Positions 10,809 through 20,105 of a DNA stretch of 64,000 nucleotides are shown here, piece after piece (position 1 is the stretch's first letter; each line of letters opens with the position of its first letter). The notes beneath the pieces were generated by a model. The model searched no databases. It saw only the letters and a list, made by a program, of their open reading frames with translations, and was not told where the DNA came from. The stretch lies in assembly GCA_028564925.1 (NCBI GenBank), contig CM053027.1, positions 242,489,149 through 242,553,148 of the forward strand, written 5' to 3'. Both the position numbers and the translations under genes were made by a program. The DNA comes from Lithobates sylvaticus (taxonomy: Eukaryota > Chordata > Amphibia > Anura > Ranidae).

Positions 10809-11319
10809 TCTCAGTGTCATAGGTAAGTTGGACTTGCCTTATAGCAGCCGTATGAAGCTGTGTGGTTTGTTCCACATCTGATAGGCGGGTAGCCACCACC
10901 TGAATGTCCATCTTGAGATCCAAGATAGCAGCCAACAAGGTGCTTGTAATGTTGCTCGTAATGTCAGAGGCAACTTTCTGTAAGTCGGATAAGCTCACCC
11001 CATGGTTCGAATGCCTGCCCTGCTTGTCTCTCCCCTCCGACTGTGAGTCCGATCCATTGCTTGGGAATTAAGGCCTGCGAGACCTAGCGGTTGTCGGAAC
11101 AGAGGGTGCGGAACAGCTCAGGGATGTTTCGGCTCAGCTGCGTTTCGTTTCAGCTGCGTTCCGGTCTCCTTCGGGGTCCGGGATGCCGAGGCACTCCTGT
11201 TGGGCTTACCCATGATGATAAGGTGCGATGGTTCCCCAAAAATGCAGAATATAGTCTTCAGCTTGCAAGAGCTCTTTGCTTAAGCAGCCATCTTAGGACC
11301 CAGCCAAACCACGCCCCCA

Positions 11320-11945
11320 CAATTAACCTTTTTTCCCCAGATATTATTACAGTTGCCTGTTTGCTGCATAAAATAACATCAGTTTGTTGCCCATGTTTTG
11401 CAACAGTGGCATGTTTATTGCCCACCTATTAAAACAACTGACTATTTGCTGCCTGCCTTGTACATGATTGTCCACTAGTAGGTTCCTGGAGAGGCTAGTT
11501 AGTGTGTTTATTTTGTATGTATTTTTTTAAAACAATGACTATGTTTGATACTGCAAACATAGGAAAGCTGGTTGGGACCAGTTTGTTGTGACCTACACTG
11601 CTATGTGGGCTCGCTACCTGTGCAAAATTCCAGCAAACAAGTTTGCAAAAAACAATTAAAGCATTCATGGTAACTAAGAAGTGCTAGAGTAAAGAGAAAC
11701 ATTCCATGGACATACGAGTGGCCAGTTTCAGATTGCATATCAGTGTCTTAACCTTGCAGGCATGCAATGGTGAAAGTTTCCCAGGTACAGAAAAAGTTGC
11801 AATGCTTGGCAATCAAGGCATACATACTGGGAGTTTGCAATACCAGCTGAGTAGCAAGATAAAAAGGAATATATGGTAGCTAATGCACATCAGGCTAGTA
11901 GCACATGGTGCCTATGTATCATTGAAGCAGCAAAAAAAAATCCCA
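11320..11945. other. No recognisable feature
   Basis: A stretch between the L1 5' end and the DIRS fossil. It contains loose TTGCTGCATAAAATAAC and TTTGCTGCCTGCC style repeats near 11345-11460, but no ends, frame or RNA structure I can support. Confidence 0.4.
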
Positions 11946-12504
11946 GTTAGACTTACCAATAATGGTATTTCTAGGAATCATCCAAAGATGATTGGAAACA
12001 CAATCAAACAAGCGGTAAATATTCCCACGCGCCCCCCATCCCTCATTTGAAATGAAAGTACGAAACATTCAAGAGTGCATGAGGGGAACTGTAAATCCCT
12101 ACACACCAATAAATCCAGGGTGGGAAGTAGGCCTGCTGTCCTGGAAGATTCCCAGAAACATCATTATCAGTAAGTCTAACTGGGATTTTCTCCAATCATC
12201 TTTCAGAAAAAGCAAACATGAGAGGAAAATCAAATAGTCCATGCCTACCTTAGGGTGGGACCCCTGCCTGCAAACTTTTCTCCCACATCTTGTGGCGAGA
12301 GTACATTCACTCACTAGTGTGCAAAGGTATCTTGGCTGGACAATGTGGCTGCTCTGCAGATCTGTTCCATTGAAGCTCCTGCCCTCTTCACCCAAGATGT
12401 GGCCAACAACCTAGTGGAGTGGGCTTTTAATTCTGAAGGGATCAAGGGACCTGTATTCTTGTAAGCTAGGGAGATGGCCTACCTAATCGATCTCACAATA
12501 CTTA

Positions 12505-13558
12505 TGCCTCGTACACACGATCGGACTTTCCCGCGGGAATGTCTGCCAGACTGGAGTCCATCGGACAATCCGCCCGTGTGTGGGCGCCGGCAGACTTTTT
12601 CCCGCCAAAAGTCCGGCGGACTAAGTTTTAAGTTTTGTTTTAAAATTGTCCGCCGGACTTTTGGAAATGAACGGACTTGCCGATCATCGGAAAGTCCATT
12701 CATTTAGAAAGTGACTTCAGGTAGACGGGGCTAGCGAAGGCAGTGAATGCCGGCGCGCTAGCCCCGTCACCTGGTATGGATTTAAAGGGAATTCCCACGC
12801 CGAAAAAACGGCGTGGGGGTCCCCCCGAAATCCTTCTCAGACCCTTATCCAAGCAAGCAGCCCAGCTGGCCAGGAAAGGGGTGGGGATGAGCGAGTGCCC
12901 TCAACATGGGGGGTGCCCACCCCAAAGCACCTTGTCCCCATGTTGATGAGGACAAGGGCCTGTTCTCGACAACCCTGGCCGTTGGTTGTCTGGGTCTGGG
13001 TCTGCGGGCGGGGGGCTTATCGGAATCCGGGAGCCCCCTTTAATAAGGGGGCCCCCAGATCCCGGCCCCCCACCCTATATGAATGAGTATGGGGTACTAT
13101 GTACCCCTACCCATTCACCTAAGGTGTAAAAGTGTCAATAAAAAAAACACACACATTTTTTTTTTAATATTTTATTGCACTGCTCCGGGGGTCTTCTTCC
13201 GTCTTGGGGGGTCTTCTCGCCGGACTAATCTGCTCTTTTACCTAGCTGTTTTACCGAGCGGAGGAGCCCGGCTTTCTTCTTCTTCGTCGTCGCCGCCGTC
13301 GTCGTCTGGGGGTCTCGATCCGCCTTTGGGGGTCTTCCGGGGTCTCTTCTGTTCTTGCAGCTGTCGCCGCTTTCTGTGCCACCGCCGTCTTCTTCTTCTT
13401 CTTCTCTTTCCGATTTTGACTCGTCACTCTCTCTGGCCAGAATGGCAGAGCCGCGCTGTGTTGTGACTTATATAGGGACAATGAGGCGGGGTCACATGCT
13501 CATGTCACATGGTGACCCCGCCCCCTATGATGTCACAGTCCCAGCATCCTCCGGGACT
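12505..13558 (-). mobile_element. Harbinger-like element carrying half of the promoter module
   Basis: The left end TGCCTCGTACACACGATCGG follows TTA at 12502-12504. From about 12775 the body matches one arm of the palindrome at 47137-49077: GGAATTCCCACGCCG, the CCCCATGTTGATGAGGACAA block, the GAATGAGTATGGGGTAC block, AATAAA on the minus strand (TTTATT at 13171-13176), a TATA box (rc of CTTATATAGG at 13466-13475) and a GC box (GGTGACCCCGCCCCC at 13511-13525). It stops at the palindrome centre (GTCCCAGCATCCTCCGGGAC, ending about 13558), so the second arm is missing. The right TIR is absent. It sits inside the DIRS recombinase. Confidence 0.75.
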
Positions 13559-13727
13559 TTTCTTTTTTTTTCTTTTTGTTTTTAACATTTTACCTTCTGC
13601 TAAAACTTTTGTGAATCAGTACTGCTTAGACCTTGAAGAAGGGGACACACCCCGAAAGCTCGTCCATGAAAAATGATATGTTAGTGCAAATAAAAAAAGT
13701 ATCACGGACAGTACTCAATTTTCTCTG
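13559..13727 (+). repeat. Penelope-type repeat piece with hammerhead-like motif
   Basis: This AT-rich piece contains CTTGAAGAAGGGG, a short loop, then CCCCGAAAGCTCGTCC (13631-13663). The pattern is CUGAnGA, stem, GAAA, then a short closing stem, as in the hammerhead motifs reported in Penelope-like elements. An extra U spoils the first core segment, so this copy is probably inactive. It joins the half element on its left to DIRS sequence on its right. Confidence 0.4.
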
Positions 13728-14338
13728 TCACAATTGCACTAATACAGCTACAATCACTTCAAGTAGATAACTTAGGAAATACCTTCTGGTATCCAAGCAG
13801 TAAAACCTCTCCTCCCTTTGAGTTATTGCAGAAGAAACAAGGAGGTCACTCAGTAAATGCAGAGGATCTGGTTTCAGTATGACCCTGCCCTGCAAGAAAG
13901 GTTCCTTGATAGATAGGATCTGAAAACCCCCTATTCTCCTGACCATAGTGATAACCCATAAAAAAGCAATTTTGAGTGTCATTTTTTTTTAGGTTCAAAT
14001 GATTGCCTGGTCAAGGCATTAAGTACATTAAGGCCTTAAAGAACCCCCTACCAATCTGCCACTATGAAGCGGCAAACGTTAAACACGTCTCATACGTTTG
14101 TGCACAATAAAACAAAAAATAAATATACGCTGCGCTGGAATGGATATGCACTAAATAATCTGTATCTTAATCTATAGTTATAGATCCACTAGAATATAAT
14201 AGTGTGCATAAAATGGTAAACATACAACTGGTGTAAAAGTGCACGTGCAAAATATAGCAAAACAAATAATGTTCACAAAATCTGTAAACGCACAACTAAA
14301 ACGCACACCTAGATATAAAGTGCACAAGGGCCAATGCC

Positions 14339-14476
14339 AAGAACCTAGCTCTTTCACGAGGGGGGGGAGTCCGGCTACCTTCTTCGTCGTCGCCGCCGTC
14401 GTCTGGGGGGTCTCGATCCGCCTTCGGGGGTCTATATGTACCCGAGTTACGATGGTGACCCCGCCCCCGTGCCATG
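14339..14476 (-). repeat. Small fragment of the promoter module
   Basis: It contains CCTAGCTCTTTCACGAGGGG, GTCCGGCTACCTTCTTCGTC, GGTCTCGATCCGCCTTCGGG and GGTGACCCCGCCCCC, in the same order as 47785-47860 followed by the GC box of the module at 47137-49077. The TATA box and the stretch in between are missing, so it is an internally deleted scrap about 140 bp long. Confidence 0.7.
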
Positions 14477-15080
14477 CACAATAACACACCAGGAAATAAA
14501 ATCTCAATAATAATAATAATATTCGATGAAATAAGTGCTAAATGCATACATATTTGATAGCAAACATGTATAAATAAAAAACATGTAAGAAAAAGTGCAA
14601 GTGCATAAACCATACAAGTGTCTCTATATTATTAAAAAAACAGTTCTTTGTGGCAGCCTGTCTTGGGCTGTGCTAAGAAACACCAAATATTGATTGATGT
14701 GAAACTAGATGCAGGTGACGTGATCTCCGGTGACCATACTATTGACATGCTTGTTACATCCAACCGTGGCTCTGAATAATGCATAGGTGTCAAAACACGC
14801 ATATGAACCACTATAGGGTTCTCAGCTGTTTTTACTGGATCAGTAGTATCCTCAATGCAATGATCTCAGAGGCGCATGAAAAAAGGAAAAAGACTAATAG
14901 TGCAATACCGTTTTTCAAAATTGAATAGATAAGTTAAAAACCATTCCCCCGCCGGGGTACTCACATGTATAAGGTGTGTCAGTGCACCGTACTTCATAAG
15001 ACTCAATAAAATACTGTAAACAGTATAGGTATGGTTTGTATCTCCTCTAGGCAGGTGTACTGTCTCTCGCTCCATCCTGG

Positions 15081-15135
15081 CCCCTCCCCTACGCGTGTTG
15101 ATACTCAGGGTGTGGCATATCTTCCTCAGGGGGGT
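15081..15135 (-). ncRNA. Hammerhead-ribozyme-like motif
   Basis: Read on the minus strand: ACCCCCCTGAGGA, then a 5-bp stem (GATAT paired with GTATC), then AACACGCGTAGGGG. The outer CCCC/GGGG pairing, CUGAGGA core and ACGCGU tail fit the short-stem-III hammerheads of Penelope-like elements. The canonical GAAA after stem II is AACA here, which should weaken or abolish cleavage. Confidence 0.35.
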
Positions 15136-15539
15136 TAGCATTAAGTACCTTTGAGAAACATCTTTACTAGGGGGGTCCTGTGACCATCTTAAATTCATAA
15201 ATATGGACAAGGCCACCACCTGCATTGAGCACCGCATATTCTTCTACTCCATCTTGGAGGAATTAAAATACCATAGGAACTCCCACCTCCCCCATGCCAC
15301 CTGAAAAATACTTCCCAAATCATTGCATACATTTTTATAGTAACAACCTTTCTGCTTGACAGGGAAATATCAATCACTCTATCTGAATAGCCTCTTTATT
15401 TTAAGATCTGCCACTCAAGAACCCAGCTGTCAATTGAAATAATTCTGGTCTAGGATGATAAACCGGACCCTGGAGCAAACAGATCTGGCCTGTTTGGAAG
15501 CAGATGCTGTGGAAGAACAGACAAGCTTTTAGTGTCGAG

Positions 15540-17060
15540 AATCACATTCTCCTTGGCCACCATGGAGCAATCAGATCAGTTTGCATACTAAGTGATTTAA
15601 CTTTTTGCAGTACACAAGGAATTGGGTTCAGAGGAGGAATAGCATAAGCCAGACAGAAATTCCAGTCCTGGGCCAGGTCATTGATGCCCCAGGACTCCAA
15701 TTCTTGGACCAGAACAAAGAAGAGCTTTCCCTTTCTGTTTGTCCTGTCAGCAAATAAATCTATTTCTGGAACCCCAAATAGGTCCACTAACTGTACAAAC
15801 ACTTCTTGGTTTAGTTCCTGCTCTGTCGAATGGGATTTTGACTCAGAAAATAAGCTGCTACATTTAGACACCTCTTTACAAGGATTGGAGAGTGAGAGAG
15901 AGAGGATTCGGGCCTCTGCCCAGTGTAAAATCTGCAAGAAATTCAGTAGGTCCATGGACCTGGTGTCCCCATGGTTGCATTGTCAGAGAGGATCTGTAGC
16001 TCCCATTCTTGAATCATCTATTTGAACATCCATAACATCCAACTGCTGAGAGCTGCATGAAATTGGAGGAGGCCCACCTCGGAGCCAAGGGCTAAGCTGC
16101 CTGAGCCCACAGATCCTCTAGACGGACACCCCACCCCATCTCCAGGAGCTGGGGTCTGTCGTTTATTTTACTGGGTCCCACTAAGTATAAGGCCTGCCCT
16201 CCACCAAGTAAAGTGGATTCATCCACCAATCCATGAAGGCTCTCATAGAAGGAAGAAGTTTGACTATCATATCCAGGGAGTCTCTTGTTCGGTGACAGTT
16301 TGGGCCCAAGGAATTGCCCAAGGAATGGCTGCCATCATGAGATCCAGCACTCTCATAGTGCAAAAAATGTGATTCCCCTTTAAATATCTCAATAGTGCAG
16401 TATAAGAAACGAAACACTATACAAAATGGTTCCACAGTGAATGAATAACTAAATTAGAAAATAAACTCAAGTCCAAAGAGGAATCCAAATAAAATTCAAA
16501 CGTAAAAAGTCCAAAGATAAAGTGTTCTGTGCAACATGTAAACACTTGCAAATATTTCAGTGATTCCCCCACCTCCAAAAGGTGTATGATTCTTACCATA
16601 AGCTTTAGACCAGGAGTGTCTAACCTGCAGCTCCAGATGGCTATGAAAGCGGGCCAACACAAAATCATAAACTACATAAAAATACATTTACACTTAGTAA
16701 ACACATGTGACTGAAGATAAATTTGACAGTGTCTCTTTACTGCACTTTAATAAGTTTTATATTCTCAATGGAAAATATCCCACTCTTCACAATCATGCCT
16801 TGTTCATGTCATCAGTTTTTAGCAGCACCTATATTTCTGAGCAACTATTTTCAAGGATGAAGCACACCAAGGGCAAAACTAGCACCAAAATTGTTAGGGT
16901 GAAGCTAATCATATCTCAGGATTGCTGCTGCACTATAGACATGATCGTCTCTAGGGATTCCATTTTGAACTTCTTGATGAAAATGAAGTTGTTCAGCTTT
17001 TTCAGATCTAGTACAGTCCTCAAGGTCCCTGAAAATTTGGGAACCAGGGAAATTGCAGAG
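15540..17060 (-). pseudogene. DIRS reverse transcriptase and RNase H remnant
   Basis: Near 17060-16905 the minus strand shows the start of the reverse transcriptase (VLDLKKLNNFIFIKKFKMES type). The RNase H and following region at 15955-15542 includes LFADRTNRKGKLFF, NFCLAYAIPPLNPIPCVLQK and DLIAPWWPRR, which are characteristic of DIRS. A hAT fragment sits inside. Fossil. Confidence 0.75.
16611..16900 (+). mobile_element. hAT element fragment (Charlie8/GTF2IRD2-like transposase end)
   Basis: The left end CAGGAGTGTCTAACCTGCAG looks like a hAT terminus and continues into GCGGGCCAACACAAAATCAT, seen in Charlie-type elements. The plus-strand frame then reads KFYILNGKYPTLHNHALF and STYISEQLFSRMKHTKGKT, the hAT C-terminal dimerisation region, where [CS]EQLFS.MK is diagnostic. 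The terminus is joined almost directly to the transposase end, so the copy is an internal-deletion derivative. It lies within the DIRS reverse transcriptase region. Confidence 0.65.
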
Positions 17061-17362
17061 TAGAACCCCTGTCCTCCTTTCTTTCTCTGGTAAAAATACT
17101 ATGGACTCTTTGAGAAAGAGATCTTTTATGAAATCACGCAAGGACTTCCTTTTCTTGGGGTCTACTGGCCACTGCATCTGAACAAAGAGATCCAAAGCGA
17201 GGACCCATTCCTCACTGTGTCCTTAACCCACCGATCTATGATATTTTCCCACCCAGACTCTTCAGTAGGATATTAGACTTGCCCCTAGTGGAAGGGCATG
17301 GACAGGCGCACCTTCAAAAGGACTTTTCACTTGATTTGGGGGCTTGCGTTGTTTTGGACTTA

Positions 17363-17515
17363 GGGGGTTATTTACGAAAAGGCAAATCCACCAATGCTGT
17401 TTTTTATTTTCTTGCATGTCCCCCTCAGGTCTACAGCGACTTTACTTCCAAGTGCACTTTCACTTTCAAGTGCACTTGCAGTGCAAAGTGGATTTGCCTT
17501 TAGTAAATAACCCCC
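17363..17515. mobile_element. Harbinger-like MITE, 153 bp, TTA target duplication
   Basis: The termini GGGGGTTATTTACGAAAAGG and CCTTTAGTAAATAACCCCC are inverted. TTA flanks both sides (17360-17362 and 17516-17518). The interior AAGTGCACTT repeats form a fold-back. Relatives are at 35205-35419 and 36741-36981. Confidence 0.8.
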
Positions 17516-17519
17516 TTAA

Positions 17520-18440
17520 TGTCTCAAAAAAGAAATTTGTGTCCCTTTCTACTGAGCTCTACTGAACTCCTGCCCAGGTCCATATGACCTAGATTTCAAA
17601 ATCGTCTGAAGCTCGACCGATTAGAATGAGTAGGTCTCTGCTTCTTTCTGCTGGGCTGTAGAAGACCCACCTGTCACGCATTTAATGGCATATTCCAGGG
17701 TTTTCCCAAATAACAATTTGCTATTGTAAGGAATATTGCACAGGGCTTGTTTAGATGCCCCTTCTGCTGACCAGTAGTATAGGCAAAAGGCCCTCTTAGC
17801 TGTGACCGAGTTAGACATTAATCTTGCAAGGAGTCTTACTAGGTCACCTGAAACTTCTGCTAAAGCCAAAATATTTAGCCCTTCCAGAGCTATTACTTTC
17901 CTTGCTGGATCCATACTTGAATTTGAGGCTGTTTCTATATTAGAGAGCCATGGTTTTAAGGAATTCCATATGGCTGCCCCCCCCCCCCCCCCCCGAGGAG
18001 ATTCCCAAAAACTTAAGTCAACCGCAGACATAGAATGGAGCTTAGTAAATCTGTTTTGCAAATTAGGCCTTTTGCATGACTTCTACCATTCATCCTCTAT
18101 CAGCTCTTTGATCTCTGGCATAACTGGAAAAGAGGGACCTTCCTTTCTTAGGTTAGAGAAAATAGTTAAGGACTTCCTGGGAAAGGGGGGGGGGGACTGC
18201 TATTCTGCCTCTCAATATAGAGCCTAATTTATAGCTGTATTAAATGGTCCGACAAGGTCAAAATAATAGTTAAGCTGTCTGACATCTTCTGGTTCTGATG
18301 ATGTGTCTGAGACTGCAGACTTCGCTGGCTTAAACCAGATTTGGTCTACATAATTCAGGCTGGATGCAGAGTGGCTTAAAGAAAAGGTTGAAGGACCCAC
18401 CTGGCTAAATGAGGTAGTCTATCCAAAGGATGGATGGAAC
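17520..18440 (-). pseudogene. DIRS gag-like ORF1 remnant
   Basis: The minus strand at 18061-17621 gives a readable stretch including ILALAEVSGDLVRLLARLMS and TAKRAFCLYYWSAEGASKQA, which I associate with the gag-like first ORF of frog DIRS elements. Further upstream it reads HSASSLNYVDQIWFKPAKSA. Fossil, assigned mainly from its position upstream of the reverse transcriptase. Confidence 0.55.
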
Positions 18441-18446
18441 TTCTTA

Positions 18447-18874
18447 TGCCGCGTACACACGATCGGACTTTGTCCGCCGAACCTAGTCTGGCGGACAAAC
18501 CACTGGACTTTCCAGCTGGGCTTCGCCGGACTTGAAAGCGAACGGACTTGACCACACACGATCACGCTAAAAGTCCGGTGGTTCACGCGATGACGTACAG
18601 CACGTACGACGGGACTAGAACACTAGACTAGAGTCCGTGACATACTTGCTACGGAGCATGCGTCCTTTTTGGTCAGCCGGACCATACTACAGACGGCCGT
18701 ATTGTCCGCCGGACTGCCAAGTTCAGCGGACAATTTTAAAACAAAACTTAAAAACTAGTCCGCCGGACTTTTGGGAAAAAAAGTAAGTCGAAGGCCCACA
18801 CACGATCGGACTGTCAGGCGGACTCTAGTCCAGCGGACAATCCCGCGGGAAAGTCCGATCGTTTGTACGCGGCA
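18447..18874. mobile_element. Harbinger-like MITE, 428 bp, TTA target duplication
   Basis: TIRs are TGCCGCGTACACACGATCGG at the left and the near-perfect reverse complement CGATCGTTTGTACGCGGCA at the right. TTA repeats at 18444-18446 and 18875-18877. The interior is full of GTCCGGCGGAC-type inverted motifs. The terminus resembles those of the elements starting at 12505 and 47137. It sits on the boundary between DIRS and Gypsy sequence. Confidence 0.88.
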
Positions 18875-18877
18875 TTA

Positions 18878-19950
18878 GACAGATTTGAGCAGATGTAACC
18901 TTTTGAGGACTTAGAGCGAGCACAGGTTTTGCAAGCTTTTACTTTGGAACAGGAGTCCTTATGGAGAGAGGGCCACCAAAGCCCATGAGAAACCAAAGAA
19001 ACAGTTTTAGTAATCCTTGGGTGCCCAGCCGTCTTAGTGTCCTGTGCTTCTGAACGCACTTTAAGTCTAAGGTGGAGGGGAACAAACAGCTTTTCAGGGG
19101 GTAGAGTGGGCAGAGCACTAGACTGAGCCTTTAAAATAGAGTCCAAAAGGTCAGGGGAAAGGGCCCTCATTACTTATGCTGGAGGTAAGATATTGTGCAA
19201 CTCAGAGGAAGTTTCCAAACAGGGCTCAAAGCTGCGAGACAGTGTTAAACTTCGGCCTCTAGGAGGAAAAGATTTAGACTGTGCCAATTGGCAGAAGAGG
19301 TGACCTGTAGAGGCTTCAATAAACTTGGCAGTGTCTTATGCTACAACAGAGTCATATAAAGGCAAATAATTAGCAATTTTAATGCAGTTCTGGAGGCAGG
19401 TTTGGGACCAAAACCTAATCTTCCCTGTAGCCCAATCTATGTGCGTATTATGAAGTTTTAGCCAAGGATAAGCAGGAGATGTTATCCAGTTGAGGCTGAT
19501 TATCTCCCTATGAAATTCCCCAGTGATCAGAGCAGTAGGTACAGTGCACAAGGTGACCAAGCCCATGGCCAAGGCAGAGTTCTCAACAGCTAAGGCTTTG
19601 TGCATATTAGTCAAGGGAATCTCTAGAGACGGTGTGCTAGGTCCCTATCAATGAAATTGCTAGTGGCACCAGAATCTTTGAAAGCAGAGAGGTGGAAAAA
19701 CTAAGTTGTGCAGGAACAAATAGTTTATCTTAGGGGGAACCTGGCTCTGTATAGTCTAGAGAACAGACACCACCCGCACTAGTCTCTTGCGTTTCCTGGC
19801 TTATTGGGACAGCTGGTGACAAAGTGTCTCCACAGTATAAGCAGGGTCCCTGGGATCTTCTTTTAGCCTTTTCTCCAGAGGATATATTGTATGTTTAGTG
19901 CACAGACTGCAATAGGATATAACCCTCTTGGACTTTTAAGGCAGAAATAG
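18878..19950 (-). mobile_element. Gypsy (Ty3-type) retrotransposon, partial fossil
   Basis: On the minus strand, upstream to downstream: a gag zinc-knuckle remnant (about 19870-19790), a protease region (19614-19340, with LKLHNTHIDWATGKI) and the integrase zinc-binding domain (19170-18900, with AGHPRITKTVSLVSHGLWWP and CKTCARSK). The reverse transcriptase and RNase H that belong between protease and integrase are not seen. Terminal repeats were not found. Broken, probably old. Confidence 0.75.
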
Positions 19951-20105
19951 AGTAAAAGCATAAATGCGTTAAAAAGCAACAACGCCAAATTTTAAAATAG
20001 GATAAGAACAAGGGCTGAATATGCTCAGGAGCAAAAAACATAGCTGACACACATATAAATCATGACAAAAATAGTGCATAGAACTCGATCTATGAAAAGC
20101 AAGTA

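Larger units (their letters stand above)
9690..11213 (-). pseudogene. L1 ORF1 (RNA-binding protein), interrupted
   Basis: Minus-strand ATG 11213 opens MGKPNRSASASRTPKETG. A coiled-coil-like segment follows at about 10998-10808 (ILDLKMDIQVVATRLSDVEQ). A MITE then occupies 10808-10363. Beyond it the C-terminal domain appears (LFQDLSPTTLQNRRALRLLL and NIQYRWKFPF), matching the RNA-chaperone C-terminal domain of L1 ORF1. The RRM that normally lies between coiled coil and C-terminal domain is not seen, so it was probably lost around the MITE site. The C-terminal domain occurs twice (about 10362-10230 and 9829-9700) because of the tandem duplication. Confidence 0.8.
4700..11318 (-). mobile_element. 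L1-type LINE, nearly full length, inverted
   Basis: The minus strand carries a 5' untranslated region starting near 11318 (GGGGGCGTGGTTTGGCTGGG), ORF1 from 11213, ORF2 from 8510 and a C-terminal tail reaching about 4770. Its length of about 6.6 kb suits an L1 inflated by a 526-bp tandem duplication and a 446-bp MITE. The 3' boundary near 4700 is uncertain because no clean poly(A) or target duplication was found. Both ORFs are broken. Confidence 0.85.
11950..13982 (-). pseudogene. DIRS tyrosine recombinase remnant (in two blocks)
   Basis: The upstream block (13982-13730) has TLKIAFLWVIT followed by RRIGGFQILSIKEPFL, the first recombinase motif with its catalytic Arg region. The downstream block (about 12460-12240) has a KAHSTRLLATSW-like motif carrying the His-x-x-Arg, as in DIRS recombinases. 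The two blocks are separated by the Harbinger-like half element at 12505-13558. Fossil, not functional. Confidence 0.7.
14036..15240 (-). repeat. Penelope-type noncoding repeat inserted in the DIRS
   Basis: This stretch interrupts the DIRS between the recombinase and RNase H blocks. It holds a hammerhead-like motif on the minus strand (15081-15135), a short AAT microsatellite (14508-14524) and a fragment of the promoter module at 14339-14476. The family assignment rests on the motif and on recalled frog repeats. No reverse transcriptase is seen here. Confidence 0.4.
11950..18440 (-). mobile_element. DIRS-type tyrosine-recombinase retrotransposon, fossil
   Basis: On the minus strand the parts come in DIRS order: a gag-like region (18440-17520), reverse transcriptase and RNase H (17060-15540), and a tyrosine recombinase (13982-11950). 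It is broken many times over and interrupted by at least five later insertions: a hAT piece, two MITEs, a Harbinger-like half element and Penelope-type repeats. The terminal repeats were not resolved. The accumulated decay and nesting suggest it is one of the older elements here. Confidence 0.8.

Noticed and set aside
13083-13585. Ser/Leu-rich and Arg-rich open frames on both strands (also at 47575-48062, 48143-48516)
   Set aside because: They come from GAA/TTC and CGA/CGG trinucleotide tracts in the module arms. The long minus-strand frame starts at an ATG that lies at the TATA box, outside the predicted transcript.
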